Positions 42,105 to 52,057 are shown, counted from the stretch's first letter. The stretch is 64,000 nucleotides of DNA from BCD1 sp965230565 (GCA_965230565.1 CBDDLH010000016.1:1674001-1738000); one strand, 5' to 3'. Numbers and translations: made by a program. Notes: generated by a model not told the origin, from the sequence alone.

Positions 42105-44534
42105 CTATTTTGATTTGATCGTTATTATTTTGGATTTCAACCCGGAGGCTTTTATGTCAACTTCAATTTCTCCGGGCTCTGTTTCCGCTCCGATAATGAT
42201 CATGGCTTTTCCGTAAAAAAGTTCCACAGTTTCGGAAGAAAATGCATTCATTGATTGGGGATTTCCATTACCTACAGCCATCAGCCTTCCGGCTCCTTTG
42301 ACTTTCACCTTTAGTTGATCATTTGCCAAAGGACATAGATTACCATCTTTGTCGATTGCTTCCACCTGCAAAAAGCTGAGGTCCTGTCCGTCCGCAGCAA
42401 TTTCTGTTCGATCAGGAGTTATCCTCAAGGTATGGGGTTTCCCGGCAGTTTTCATGGACTTCCGGCCTATCTCAATACCTTCCTTATATGCAACAACCGA
42501 GAGTTCTCCCGGTTCATAAACCACATCCTTCCACATCAACCGGAAACGCTCCACAGCGTTTTTCGACTTCGGATGCTTACATTGTTTGCCCAGAGATTTA
42601 CCATTCAAAAACAACTCAGCGCAATCTCCGTTGGTGTAAACGAAAACCGGTGTAACCTCCCCCACTCTTTCCGGCCAGTTCCAATGGGGTAAAATGTGAA
42701 TGGTTGTCTCCTCAGGTTTCCAGTAACTTTTGTAAAGATAATACCTATCTTTTGGGATGCCACACAAATCCACAATTCCAAAATAGGAACTTCTCGATGC
42801 TTCCTTGTCCGTCATGCCTTTTTCTTTCACCCATTGATTATTGTAGGGCGTCGGCTCTCCCAGATAATCAAACCCTGTCCAGACAAATTCTCCGGCAATA
42901 TATGGTTCCTGCTGTTGCCACATGAAATCGTCATCAGCCACTTCAGCCCACCAGGGAGCATTCAGGTCATAGGAACTGACCTGAAGGGAATTGGTAAAAG
43001 CAGTTTTATCTTCCGGCAGTGGAAATTCATAAAATCCCCTGGTACTCAATGTAGATGCGGATTCACTGATGATAACAGCCTTATTTGGCTCCAATTGGCG
43101 TGCCAGGCTATAACGGCGTCCATAATTCCAGCTATGAACATCATAAAATTGCCAATGCCCCAGAGCCGCACTTTCCTTGCTGTCACAAACCAGTGTATTC
43201 GGTCGTGTATCGTCGTACTTTTCCAGATAATTGATCATGGTCCGGAGTTTGTGAAAACCTCCGTTGACATTCCACTGCACATCCCCAATTTCATTTCCGA
43301 CACTCCACAGGAAGATGGACGGATGATTTCTGTCCCGAACGACAAAATTCCTCATATTCCTGTGAGTAAAGGCATCAAAATCAGTCGTATCCACAATGTC
43401 TGCCTTCCCATCGTATTTATCAAAAATTTCATTGATCACCAGCAATCCCATTTCGTCACAAAGGTCCAGCAGTTCCGGAGCCGGTGTATTATGACTTGAC
43501 CGGATGGCATTACAGCCCATTTTCTTCATAATTTCCAACTGTCGCTCCATGGCTCTTTTATTGAAAGCAGCTCCCAAAGGCCCCAAATCATGATGGAGAT
43601 TTACCCCTTTTAATTGCACGCGCCGATCGTTCAGATAAAAGCCATGGTCAGCGGTAAAACGAATTGCTCTGACCCCAAAAGTCGATTCGTACACATCCGT
43701 TAATTCATTCGAAACATAAACCTCTGATTTAACTGAATATAAATAAGGATCATCCATATCCCACCGATGAGGATTGGTAAGTGTCAAAGTTGTTTCCAGA
43801 ACTTTTTGCCGGTCAGCCGGAATGAGCTGCTTGATTTCTTTTGTGGCTACTTCAGTACCTTCTGCATTAAAAAGTTTATGCACTAACCTGACTTCTGCGT
43901 CCTTTTCAGCATCATTATTTATGGTAGTGGCCACCTGAACATCGGCAAAATGAGGCTTGATTATCGGGGTAGTGATATAAGTTCCCCAGATATCTACGTG
44001 TACCGGGTTGACTGCCAGCAGTTGCACCTTCCGGTAAATTCCTGCCCCCGGATACCATCGGCTATCGTGAGGACGGGTATCGGCATGAACTGCCAAAAGG
44101 TTATTACTGCCAGGTTGAACAAAATCGGTAATATCCACATAAAAGGAATTGTAGCCATAATCCCATTTGCCGGCTAATTTACCGTTGAAATAAACCTTTG
44201 GAAAAGCCATTACCCCATCAAAAAGCAAATACAACCGTTTTCCTTCCAGGGTTTCAGGGATATCGAGTGTCTTACGATACCACCCTTGTCCTTTCCACGG
44301 AAGTTTTCCTGTATTACCATCCCCCTCCACTTCAAATGGTCCGGCAATGGCCCAGTCGTGAGGTACTAAGACGTTTTCCCAGCCCGAATCATCGAAATCA
44401 GGCAGTTGTGCTTTTGGCTGTTCACCTTTTTGGAATTTCCAGCCATCTGACAAAAGTTCAACTGTACGAACCTGAGCCGTGGAGATAAAATGCAGCAAAA
44501 CAAAAAGGATAGTTGGAAAGAATTTTGAAATCAT
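42105..44534 (-). CDS. Glycoside hydrolase family 2 beta-galactosidase with DUF4982 domain
   Basis: 809 residues from the ATG at 44534, which opens a signal peptide (MISKFFPTILFVLLHFISTA); seven more codons upstream are open. Order: GH2 sugar-binding jelly roll (~40-200), Ig-like domain, TIM barrel with RSSHNTPAPELLDLCDEMG and acid/base Glu in SVGNEIGD, nucleophile Glu likely in VIISESAST, then DUF4982 (FVYTNGDCAELFLNGKSLG) and a C-terminal Ig-like domain. Exported; acts on galactosides released by the GH53 enzyme (operon inference). Confidence 0.94.
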   Translation of the reverse strand: MISKFFPTILFVLLHFISTAQVRTVELLSDGWKFQKGEQPKAQLPDFDDSGWENVLVPHDWAIAGPFEVEGDGNTGKLPWKGQGWYRKTLDIPETLEGKRLYLLFDGVMAFPKVYFNGKLAGKWDYGYNSFYVDITDFVQPGSNNLLAVHADTRPHDSRWYPGAGIYRKVQLLAVNPVHVDIWGTYITTPIIKPHFADVQVATTINNDAEKDAEVRLVHKLFNAEGTEVATKEIKQLIPADRQKVLETTLTLTNPHRWDMDDPYLYSVKSEVYVSNELTDVYESTFGVRAIRFTADHGFYLNDRRVQLKGVNLHHDLGPLGAAFNKRAMERQLEIMKKMGCNAIRSSHNTPAPELLDLCDEMGLLVINEIFDKYDGKADIVDTTDFDAFTHRNMRNFVVRDRNHPSIFLWSVGNEIGDVQWNVNGGFHKLRTMINYLEKYDDTRPNTLVCDSKESAALGHWQFYDVHSWNYGRRYSLARQLEPNKAVIISESASTLSTRGFYEFPLPEDKTAFTNSLQVSSYDLNAPWWAEVADDDFMWQQQEPYIAGEFVWTGFDYLGEPTPYNNQWVKEKGMTDKEASRSSYFGIVDLCGIPKDRYYLYKSYWKPEETTIHILPHWNWPERVGEVTPVFVYTNGDCAELFLNGKSLGKQCKHPKSKNAVERFRLMWKDVVYEPGELSVVAYKEGIEIGRKSMKTAGKPHTLRITPDRTEIAADGQDLSFLQVEAIDKDGNLCPLANDQLKVKVKGAGRLMAVGNGNPQSMNAFSSETVELFYGKAMIIIGAETEPGEIEVDIKASGLKSKIITIKSK

Positions 44535-44654
44535 GGTAAGCTCTACTGTTATCAAAAATTGTAAAGTCTCGAAATTACAATTTTAACCAGGACAAATTCA
44601 GCCTTTTTGAAAAAAAATCAGACAGGTCAGTAACCTTTTTAATTTCGGCTGCAT

Positions 44655-44892
44655 AAAGCTCATGTAAACAACAGAAAACCAGATTCACAATAGTTGATAA
44701 TAACGCTGAAAAAGAAATGAGAACATTGTTCTGTGGAATGGGGATAGAAACTTATTCTGTCCTTCCATGGAACAGGCCAAAGTCATAAATCCCTATGAAC
44801 AACCATCAGGAATAAAGCAACTTCTACTTCATTGCGTAAAACACTCTTTCGAACCGGTTCCGTGCTTCCTACACGGTCCGGTTTTTTTTTTG
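44655..44892 (+). ncRNA. Candidate small RNA ending in an orphan terminator
   Basis: About 240 bases with no coding frame, ending at a Rho-independent terminator that serves no annotated plus-strand gene. A central hairpin is visible: GGATAGAA pairs with TTCTGTCC (G-U allowed) around loop ACTTA, extended outward by GGAA/TTCC and CTGT/ACAG with bulges. A weak -7 box TAATTTCG (one mismatch) at 44639-44646 precedes. The long bulged stem is reminiscent of 6S RNA, but I cannot assign a family. The start is a guess. Confidence 0.4.
44852..44892 (+). terminator. Orphan Rho-independent terminator
   Basis: ACCGG-TT-CCGTG pairs with CACGG-T-CCGGT, then nine or more T. Very strong; no protein gene upstream on the plus strand for over 5 kb. 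Confidence 0.85.
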
Positions 44893-45347
44893 AAATGTAT
44901 AGTGCAGGGTGCAGAATTCAAAATCGAAATAGGCTAAATCCAGTCAAACTTGTTCCAGACGGGTTGTCCTCGTGGAAAAGCCTAAAGAATGGAATTGTAA
45001 TGATATCTAAGTTTAAGAATTGTCAATTCTTTGCAATTAAGTATGTGGTTAGAATTAGATTCAGATGGTTCCAGGAGTTTCATTTTTATTCTCAGTGCCC
45101 CCTGTGCCTTCTTTGTGTTCCCTGTGGTTAAAGCCTGCAATATATTGTTTATGCTTAAAGTTAGCTCGGTCCTTGTACTTACCTTTTTCTTTTTTCAATT
45201 TCCAGTTCAAAAAATGTATTGTTATTAATCAAAACTGGCTCCCATAATCTAATAACCTCCTGACCAAAAAGATTTTGACACTGAAAAAGGAAAATTAAAA
45301 TAATAATATTGGAGACTTTCATATTTTATTGTCAAATAGACAATCAA

Positions 45348-46862
45348 CTACCGAATAAGCGTAAAACTTCCTGTCCTCGTTTCCGTTTGAGATCTGTCCT
45401 GGAAGCGATATCTCACCATAAAGGTATAAACGCCCAATGCGGCCTGATCACCACCAAAGGTACCATCCCAGAAAATTCCGGGGGTACGGGATTCAAAAAG
45501 CTTTACTCCCCAGCGATTATAAACTGCGAAAGTGTACTCTGCCAAAGGACATGTATTAAACACCTCAAATTCATCGTTCACACCATCATCATTAGGAGAA
45601 AAAACATTTGGAAAGGCGAGAAAACAATCACAATACAATTCTCTTAGTCCGACATTGATGGTATCGGAAACTTCACAACCATACTTTAAAATATCAACGG
45701 TATATGCACCCGGTGCTCTGACCAGAAACGTAGGCAACGTAGAACCGTCTTGCCATTTATAGGATGCATCTTCGATTTTAGGATCTAATCTCAGGAAGTA
45801 ACTGTCACAAATGCTGGTATCAGGACCCAGGTTCACTAAAGGCGGATCATTATAGATCACTTCTACGCCTTCCGAAATACTGCAATTTCCAAGGGTTATG
45901 GTTACTTCATAAAAGCCTTCCGTCGTCACTTCATAAAAAGGCGAGGAAGTTCCGTCCTGCCAAAGGTAGGTCGCTCCCAAATTGGTTACATCCAGCAACA
46001 GTGTATCTCCTATACAAACGTCGATAACTGGCTCAAGGGTTACTTCGGGTCCCGGAACAAACTCTATTACCACTGTGTCACGACTCGTACATAAATTGGC
46101 AGATACTTCTACCCAGTAGGTTCCCGGTTCAGAAATATTTTTAGTTGGCGTGGTAGAACCATCATTCCATAGATATTCTCCGTTTTTTGTCTCCACATCC
46201 AGGGTGTATACATCTCCAATGCAAAGCGTAGTATCCGGACCGAGATCGACCTGACAAACCGGAATGATCTTGACATCATCTATGTAACAGGCATTTAAAA
46301 GATCTTCTTCCAGTTTTCCGAAACTCACATAATCCAGGTCGGTCTGAGGTATAAAGGAAAAACTGTGAAAAACCCATTCTTCTGGATTAGTCAATGAAAG
46401 CGTATCTCTATTTTCCAAACCTACTTGTCCGGCAGGCAGCCCATTGCTGAAACCAAAAATAACGCTGGCTGTAGTGGGGTTAACATCATCATTAATTCGT
46501 GAATAAGAAGCATAAAAAGAAATGCTGTACTCCTGATCGGCAATAAGGTCCGAAGTTGTTGTTGTTCCAAAGATCTCATTATTCGGTCCGGGGATGAGAA
46601 TACCATTAAAAAAGCGGATCCAACGTCCTCCCTGTGGAGATGAGGTCTGAATCTTATAGGGTAAAGTCTGGCAAGTGGCTGGGGAACTGTCACAATAATC
46701 CGGTGTTCCGGAAATGATATTCCAGCCGGTAGGTAAATTGTTTAAACCGGTTAGTCCCTGCTCCATGTCACCATTGGAAACCAACTGGGTTTGTGCCGGC
46801 AAGTTAATGATCAAAAACAATAATGCCGAAAGGAAAAATTTCAGGAAATTCTTTAAAAACAT
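45348..46862 (-). CDS. Secreted protein with T9SS type B sorting domain
   Basis: 504 residues. Signal peptide about 1-26. Residues ~28-200 look like a carbohydrate-binding jelly roll (LVSNGDMEQG ... CYIDDVKIIPVC). Three Ig-like units of about 75 residues follow, each with LGPDTTLCIGD/YLWQDGSTxP/GxYxVxV motifs, then the type B (gliding CTERM) domain from PNVFSPNDDGVNDEF to TGSFTLIR. Exported by T9SS and probably surface-attached. Likely glycan-binding by its N-terminal domain, not proven. Confidence 0.92.
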   Translation of the reverse strand: MFLKNFLKFFLSALLFLIINLPAQTQLVSNGDMEQGLTGLNNLPTGWNIISGTPDYCDSSPATCQTLPYKIQTSSPQGGRWIRFFNGILIPGPNNEIFGTTTTSDLIADQEYSISFYASYSRINDDVNPTTASVIFGFSNGLPAGQVGLENRDTLSLTNPEEWVFHSFSFIPQTDLDYVSFGKLEEDLLNACYIDDVKIIPVCQVDLGPDTTLCIGDVYTLDVETKNGEYLWNDGSTTPTKNISEPGTYWVEVSANLCTSRDTVVIEFVPGPEVTLEPVIDVCIGDTLLLDVTNLGATYLWQDGTSSPFYEVTTEGFYEVTITLGNCSISEGVEVIYNDPPLVNLGPDTSICDSYFLRLDPKIEDASYKWQDGSTLPTFLVRAPGAYTVDILKYGCEVSDTINVGLRELYCDCFLAFPNVFSPNDDGVNDEFEVFNTCPLAEYTFAVYNRWGVKLFESRTPGIFWDGTFGGDQAALGVYTFMVRYRFQDRSQTETRTGSFTLIR

Positions 46863-46961
46863 AACTTCACTTTACAGAGTAGTTTTCTCATACAATAAAC
46901 TCCCGTTCAGAAATAATATTGCCCGATAATTACAGACAAAATCCAATCGCTTTTGTTTAAA

Positions 46962-47008
46962 CAAAAAAGCCTTATTTGAAAGGTTTACCATCCCAACAAA
47001 TAAGGCTT
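46962..47008 (-). terminator. Rho-independent terminator after the 47048-47248 gene
   Basis: Minus-strand stem AAGCCTTATTTG / CAAATAAGGCTT (46967-47008) followed by TTTTTTG. Loop of 18 bases. Confidence 0.75.
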
Positions 47009-47047
47009 TAAGCAACGGCCGGAATATTTCAGCCTATGAAAAAAGGA

Positions 47048-47248
47048 TTATTTCTTATCGTTTTGACATGCCGTTCCAGGTTTGGATCCACAAACGGTAC
47101 ATTCTCCAATTTCATTTTTGAGCATTGGATTATCCGAAGCACAGGTGCCACGAAACTCCTCACCAACCACGATATGTCTGATGTTTATCAACGCAAATGA
47201 AATACCGAAAACCACGAAAATCACCAAAAGAACATATAAGAATTCCAT
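47048..47248 (-). CDS. Small single-pass membrane protein with four cysteines
   Basis: 66 residues. One N-terminal membrane helix (about 3-23), then a short tail with CASDNP and CTVCGSKPGTAC, giving four cysteines that could bind a metal or form disulfides. Similar small Bacteroidota proteins are named membrane or secreted protein and have no known function. Single gene with its own terminator. Confidence 0.75.
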   Translation of the reverse strand: MEFLYVLLVIFVVFGISFALINIRHIVVGEEFRGTCASDNPMLKNEIGECTVCGSKPGTACQNDKK

Positions 47249-47321
47249 AAATCCTGAATTAAGTCAATTTTAAATTTGAGCGCTTCCTGAGAATTACAAC
47301 AAATTATTGGTAAAATAGATT

Positions 47322-47329
47322 TACTTTTG
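47322..47329 (+). promoter_or_regulatory. -7 box TACTTTTG of mazG
   Basis: Exact TAnnTTTG, 120 bp before the mazG start, followed by CGGGC. Confidence 0.5.
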
Positions 47330-47449
47330 CGGGCAAATGTAGCTATAAACCGTGTAAAAAGAGCTTAAAAGCAGCATTTTTTTACAGTTTTCACCCTTGA
47401 CAACCATATAGATAATTAGCCGTTTACAATAAAAAAACCGCGCATCGCC

Positions 47450-48211
47450 ATGGAAGAAAAATTAAAAGCTTTTGAACGCCTGCTGAACATCATGGATGAC
47501 CTGAGGGAACAGTGTCCATGGGACAGGAAACAAACCTTTCAAAGCCTTCGCAACCTCACCATTGAGGAAGCTTACGAACTGGCTGACGAACTACTCCACG
47601 AAGACCTGGAGGGCATCAAGGAAGAAATCGGTGATTTGATGTTACACATGGTTTTTTACGCAAAAATTGCTGATGAAAAGGGTGCTTTTGATATTGCAGA
47701 TGCGCTCAATGCTGTTTGCGAAAAGCTGATCAAACGCCATCCGCATATTTACGGAGACATCAATGTAAAGGATGAGGAAGAAGTCAAACGTAATTGGGAA
47801 CAATTAAAATTAAAGGAAGGCAAAAAATCTGTCCTCTCCGGGGTACCTAAAGGTTTACCGGCCATGATCAAGGCCTACAGAATGCAGGACAAAACGGCTC
47901 AAGTCGGATTTGAATGGGATAACAGTGAACAGGTATGGGAAAAGGTCCAGGAAGAAATGGCAGAATTCAAGGAAACACTTGACCAGAATTTGTCACAGGA
48001 AAAAAAGGAAGAGGAATTTGGAGATGTCCTGTTTTCCCTGATCAATTATGCCCGATTCCAGAATATCGATCCGGAGACCGCCTTGGACAGGATCAACCAT
48101 AAATTCCGGAAACGCTTTGAATTCATTGAAAGAAATGCCCCCAGGGAACTCAAGGAAATGTCATTGGAAGAAATGGATGCCCTTTGGGATGAAGCGAAGA
48201 CGAAGGTTTGA
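47450..48211 (+). CDS. mazG: Nucleoside triphosphate pyrophosphohydrolase MazG
   Basis: 253 residues, full two-domain length. CPWDRKQTFQSLRNLTIEEAYEL with the EExxE...ExxD metal-binding helices (ELADELLHEDLEGIKEEIGDL), the ERRHPHIYGD-like segment KRHPHIYGD, and a second helical domain VQEEMAEFKETL ... EEEFGDVLFSLINYAR. It hydrolyses (d)NTPs to monophosphates, a house-cleaning and stringent-response-modulating role. Monocistronic. Confidence 0.96.
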   Translation: MEEKLKAFERLLNIMDDLREQCPWDRKQTFQSLRNLTIEEAYELADELLHEDLEGIKEEIGDLMLHMVFYAKIADEKGAFDIADALNAVCEKLIKRHPHIYGDINVKDEEEVKRNWEQLKLKEGKKSVLSGVPKGLPAMIKAYRMQDKTAQVGFEWDNSEQVWEKVQEEMAEFKETLDQNLSQEKKEEEFGDVLFSLINYARFQNIDPETALDRINHKFRKRFEFIERNAPRELKEMSLEEMDALWDEAKTKV

Positions 48212-48341
48212 GGTGGTTTGACTTGACATGGTTTTCACGGAGTTTTATAATTTTTTCAGTCTATCTCAGTTTATTCTAAACTGCTCCTAATGGGGCAAAC
48301 CCGACTAACAAAATCCATTAGCAGTTTATTCAGGGATTTTG

Positions 48342-48349
48342 TATCTTTG
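48342..48349 (+). promoter_or_regulatory. -7 box TATCTTTG of the bifunctional nuclease gene
   Basis: Exact TAnnTTTG, 86 bp before the start codon at 48435. Confidence 0.55.
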
Positions 48350-48434
48350 GGGGCTATTTATGATTTGAGGAGTTTTTTTGTAATTAAACTCAATTAAAAA
48401 GACAGGTGTTCTTTTTTTAAACACAAAAATTGAA

Positions 48435-49034
48435 ATGAGAAAAATAGGCTTAGATATAGTAACGCTTTCGCACAGTGTAACCCAATCAAATAATTATGCA
48501 GTGATCCTGGGAGAGCAGAATGGAGATCGTCGCCTGCCAATTGTTATTGGTAGCTTTGAAGCTCAGGCTATTGCGGTTGCCCTTGAACAAATGGTACCAA
48601 GCCGGCCATTGACCCATGATCTGTTTAAAAACACCCTGGAAACATTTAATATTGACCTTAAGGAGATTATCATCAACAACCTGATGGACGGTATTTTTTA
48701 TGCCAAACTCATCTGTATTAAGGATGGTGAGGTCCTCGAAATAGATTCCAGAACTTCAGATGCCCTTGCTTTGGCAGTGAGATTTGAATGTCCGATTTAC
48801 ACTTATGAATTTATTCTTGAATCAGCTGGTATTTTGATTGACGAAGTTGAGGCTGACAATGAAGAACAGGAACCTGCTCCAAAACCTCATCGTCCGGCCA
48901 GAAAAGACAAAGACTCTTTATCTTCCTACTCTGAGGATGCACTTGGAAAACTACTGGAGGAAGTCCTGGCTAATGAGGATTATGAAAGAGCGGCTCAGAT
49001 CAGGGATGAAATGAACCGCCGTAAATCGCAATAA
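48435..49034 (+). CDS. Bifunctional nuclease family (DUF151) protein with UVR motif
   Basis: 199 residues. Residues ~5-130 are the BFN/DUF151 domain (YAVILGEQNGDRRLPIVIG, EAQAIAVALE, MVPSRPLTHDL, IDSRTSDALALAVR). A charged linker follows and a C-terminal UvrB/UvrC-type helical hairpin at about 165-195 (ALGKLLEEVLANEDYERAAQIRDEMNRR). This two-domain form is common in Bacteroidota. Plants and archaeal relatives have RNase/DNase activity; bacterial role unsettled. Convergent with threonine aldolase, three bases between stops. Confidence 0.93.
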   Translation: MRKIGLDIVTLSHSVTQSNNYAVILGEQNGDRRLPIVIGSFEAQAIAVALEQMVPSRPLTHDLFKNTLETFNIDLKEIIINNLMDGIFYAKLICIKDGEVLEIDSRTSDALALAVRFECPIYTYEFILESAGILIDEVEADNEEQEPAPKPHRPARKDKDSLSSYSEDALGKLLEEVLANEDYERAAQIRDEMNRRKSQ

Positions 49035-49037
49035 TTT

Positions 49038-50054
49038 CTAGAATTTCAATTCCGACAAAATTTCAAGCGTCTTTTCAAGCATGGCTTCTGTGTAATCCAG
49101 ATGGGTTACAAACCTGACCGTTTGTGGCCCAAAAGGAGCGGCACTGATACCTTTAGCTGAAATGACCTCGAGAAACTTTGCTGCTGTCAGATCCCCTGCA
49201 AGATCAAAGATGACGATATTGGTATGTACCGGCTTGACAGCTTCAACATAGGGCATGCTTTCCAGTAAACTTCCGATCTTCTTCGCCCTGGCATGATCTT
49301 CCGCCAGCCTTTCGACATGGTGATCCAATGCATAGATACAAGCAGCAGCAAGATAACCTGCTTGTCGCATTCCGCCACCCATTACTTTTCGGACTCTGCG
49401 GGCCTGCGAAATAAAATCTTTATCGCCTATCAGTACCGATCCTACCGGAGCTCCCAAACCTTTGGAGAGGCATACGGAAATGCTGTCAAACAACTCCCCT
49501 ACTTGCAGCGTGGATTCCCCTGTTTCTGTCAAGGCATTGAAAATCCGGGCACCATCCAAATGCAACTTCATCCCTTGCCGGGTACAAAGGTCCCGGATAG
49601 GCTTTACCTCTTCACAGCTATAATAACTTCCTCCTCCTTTGTTACAGGTATTTTCCAGAACCACCAGCTTACTCAATGGCAACCAGTCATGAACAGGCTT
49701 AATGGCCGCTTCTACCAGATCAACCGTCATTTTCCCATATGCTCCCTGGATGAGGTTAATCCCAACACCTGAATTATAGGCATAACCACCAACTTCATAT
49801 TGGTAAATGTGGGAAGACTCCTCACAAAGCACTTCATCCAGTGGCTGGGTATGGACCTTAATAGCTATTTGATTGGTCATGGTACCGGAGGGACAAAAAA
49901 CAGCCGCCTCCTTCCCGAACATTTTGGCCAGTTTTTCTTCCAGCGCATTGATAGTGGGGTCCTGGCCAAAAACATCGTCCCCCACTTCTGCGCCCATCAT
50001 TGCCTGTAACATAGCCGGAGTTGGCTTTGTCACAGTGTCACTAATAAGATTCAT
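49038..50054 (-). CDS. Low-specificity L-threonine aldolase (GntG-type PLP lyase)
   Basis: 338 residues. Fold-type I PLP enzyme: MNLISDTVTKPTPAM start, GDDVFGQDPT, FCPSGTMTNQIA, HLDGARIFNA with the PLP-contacting Asp168, and the Schiff-base lysine in SVCLSKGLGAPVGS (Lys198). Cleaves threonine or allo-threonine to glycine and acetaldehyde. Directly follows the acyl-CoA ligase gene (one-base gap), so the two are co-transcribed, though the metabolic link is unclear. Confidence 0.95.
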   Translation of the reverse strand: MNLISDTVTKPTPAMLQAMMGAEVGDDVFGQDPTINALEEKLAKMFGKEAAVFCPSGTMTNQIAIKVHTQPLDEVLCEESSHIYQYEVGGYAYNSGVGINLIQGAYGKMTVDLVEAAIKPVHDWLPLSKLVVLENTCNKGGGSYYSCEEVKPIRDLCTRQGMKLHLDGARIFNALTETGESTLQVGELFDSISVCLSKGLGAPVGSVLIGDKDFISQARRVRKVMGGGMRQAGYLAAACIYALDHHVERLAEDHARAKKIGSLLESMPYVEAVKPVHTNIVIFDLAGDLTAAKFLEVISAKGISAAPFGPQTVRFVTHLDYTEAMLEKTLEILSELKF

Positions 50055-51881
50055 TTAATCTGAATATAATTCTTCAATTTGTTTGGCAAATTTATCCAAA
50101 ATAACCCGGCGTTTCAATTTCATCGTTGGTGTCAATTCAGCATCAGAACCATCCGTTTTCACGGCTTCCCACTGGTTCGGAACCAGGGTGAACTTCTTGA
50201 TCTGTTCAATTTTACTGAATTCAGGATTGTACTTATCGCATATCCACTGATACCGCTGAATCACCTTTGGATGTTTGATGGCTTCTTCTACTGAAGTCCA
50301 TTCTACCTCGTGATCTTCACACCAGCTCTTCAAGGCCTCCACTGCCGGAACAATAAGGGCGGAAACGAACTTTTTATTATTTCCGACTACCATAATCTGC
50401 TCGACCAGGAAGGATTCGCGGAAACGTCCTTCTATCGGGGCTGGGGCAACATATTTACCACCAGAAGTTTTTAGCAATTCTTTCTTACGGTCTGTAATTT
50501 TCAGGAAGTCACGACCTGCCTTGTTTTGCACCAGTTTACCGACGTCACCTGTACAGAACCATGTTTCACCGTCAATTTCCTTAAAAACCCTCATATTCTC
50601 ATCCGGCTTTTTATAATATCCGACCATCACGTTTGGTCCTTTTGCCAGGATTTCTCCTTCGCCTTCCCGGTAATTGCCGTCACTATCATCAATCAGCACT
50701 TCTACTCCTTTCACAATAGGGCCAACTGTACCGATCATGGCTGCTCCCGGTTCAAAATAATTGACACTGATAGTCGGTGCGGTTTCGGTGAGCCCATACC
50801 CTTCCCTAACTGGGATTCCGGCTGCTGAGAATACTTTGAGTATATTTGGCGGACAAGGTGCCGCTCCGGTTACGATACCCTGAACATTACCTCCCAAAGC
50901 TTCTCTCCATTTACTGAAAATCAGTTTATCTGCAATCTTACGTTTTAAGGAAGCCCAGCCTGAGTAGGTCTTATCATATTCATAATCATCGGTCATCCTC
51001 AATGCCCAGAAGAACAAAAACTTCTTGATACCGGAAAGTCCCAATCCTCTGTTATAAATAGCTTCGTACACCTTTTCCAGCAATCTTGGAACCGTTGTGA
51101 AGAAATAAGGAGCAACTGTTCGCAAGTCTCCGGTTTCTCCACCAAGATTATCTGTCCCGGTAAAGTGGCAATTCATGCCTTTGTACAGATATGCGAAGGA
51201 AACCGCTCTTTCAAATATATGGCACAAGGGCAGGAAACTCAATGTATCCATTCCCTGAGAATGCTTAGGCAAAATGATACAAGATTCAATAACCACAAAA
51301 ACAATGGAACTGTGGGTCAGGACTACGCCCTTAGGGTTTCCTGTAGTTCCGGAAGTGTAAATTATTGTTGCTACATCCTCCGGTTTAATATTTTTCTTTA
51401 TTTGCTCAATCTGGTCAAAATGGCCATCCGACCACATATCTTCCCAAAAAGGTCTTCCTTCTTGCTTATCAAAAGTGTAAATTTCTTTTAGCGAAGGAAC
51501 ATTAGCCCTGGCAGTTTTCATTTTATCATAAAGGTCATCAGCCCCTACAAAAGCATAAGACACCTCAGCATCATTGAGAATATACTCAAATTCACCAGGA
51601 CTGATGGTAGGATACAAAGGCACATTTATTGCTCCGATTATTTGTGTGGCAATATCGGCGATGGTCCATTCCGGTCGATTTTTATAACTGGTGATCGCTA
51701 CTTTGTCTCCTTGCTTCACCCCAAGGTCCAGAAGTCCGGAAGCCATTTTCATTGATTGATCAAAAAGATCCTGGGTACTGTAATATTTCCATTGGCCATC
51801 TACTTTTTTGGCCATAGCTCTATCCGAAGGATAATTTTCTTTTTGATAATCCAGAAAGTCAAAAATGCGAGTAATCTCCAT
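50055..51881 (-). CDS. Long-chain fatty acid-CoA ligase (AMP-forming)
   Basis: 608 residues. ANL-superfamily motifs: P-loop IIYTSGTTGNPKGV (173-186), VREGYGLTETAPTIS, WFCTGDVGKL, ITDRKKELLKTSGGKYVAP. The KTSGGKYVAP ending and size match the FadD15/ACSL-like membrane-associated ligases. Activates fatty acids to acyl-CoA through an acyl-adenylate. Upstream partner of the threonine aldolase gene. Confidence 0.95.
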   Translation of the reverse strand: MEITRIFDFLDYQKENYPSDRAMAKKVDGQWKYYSTQDLFDQSMKMASGLLDLGVKQGDKVAITSYKNRPEWTIADIATQIIGAINVPLYPTISPGEFEYILNDAEVSYAFVGADDLYDKMKTARANVPSLKEIYTFDKQEGRPFWEDMWSDGHFDQIEQIKKNIKPEDVATIIYTSGTTGNPKGVVLTHSSIVFVVIESCIILPKHSQGMDTLSFLPLCHIFERAVSFAYLYKGMNCHFTGTDNLGGETGDLRTVAPYFFTTVPRLLEKVYEAIYNRGLGLSGIKKFLFFWALRMTDDYEYDKTYSGWASLKRKIADKLIFSKWREALGGNVQGIVTGAAPCPPNILKVFSAAGIPVREGYGLTETAPTISVNYFEPGAAMIGTVGPIVKGVEVLIDDSDGNYREGEGEILAKGPNVMVGYYKKPDENMRVFKEIDGETWFCTGDVGKLVQNKAGRDFLKITDRKKELLKTSGGKYVAPAPIEGRFRESFLVEQIMVVGNNKKFVSALIVPAVEALKSWCEDHEVEWTSVEEAIKHPKVIQRYQWICDKYNPEFSKIEQIKKFTLVPNQWEAVKTDGSDAELTPTMKLKRRVILDKFAKQIEELYSD

Positions 51882-52057
51882 CGTACAATAATTTAGGTAA
51901 TAGTTAGGAAGTATGGTCTTGAGGCCGAATCAACTTGGGAGAGACGCTTATTAACACACGGTTAATATTTGGCTAAAAAACGAACAATTCAGGACATATC
52001 CAAATAGAGTTGTTCAAATCAACAACCAAAAAACAAACTATTCGAGGAAATGTTTTT

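Larger units (their letters stand above)
44535..45347. other. 813-bp non-coding region with candidate sRNA and a word array
   Basis: Flanked by the 5' end of the GH2 gene and the 3' end of the T9SS type B gene, both on the minus strand. It contains a plus-strand structured segment ending in a strong terminator (44655-44892). At 45092-45131 there is a degenerate CTGTG word array (CTCAGTGCC, CCCTGTGCC, TTTGTGTT, CCCTGTGG). Open frames here lack codon structure or relatives that I recognise. Confidence 0.5.

Noticed and set aside
42696..43499. 267-codon plus-strand frame inside the GH2 gene
   Set aside because: Antisense shadow of a well conserved enzyme; no family features.
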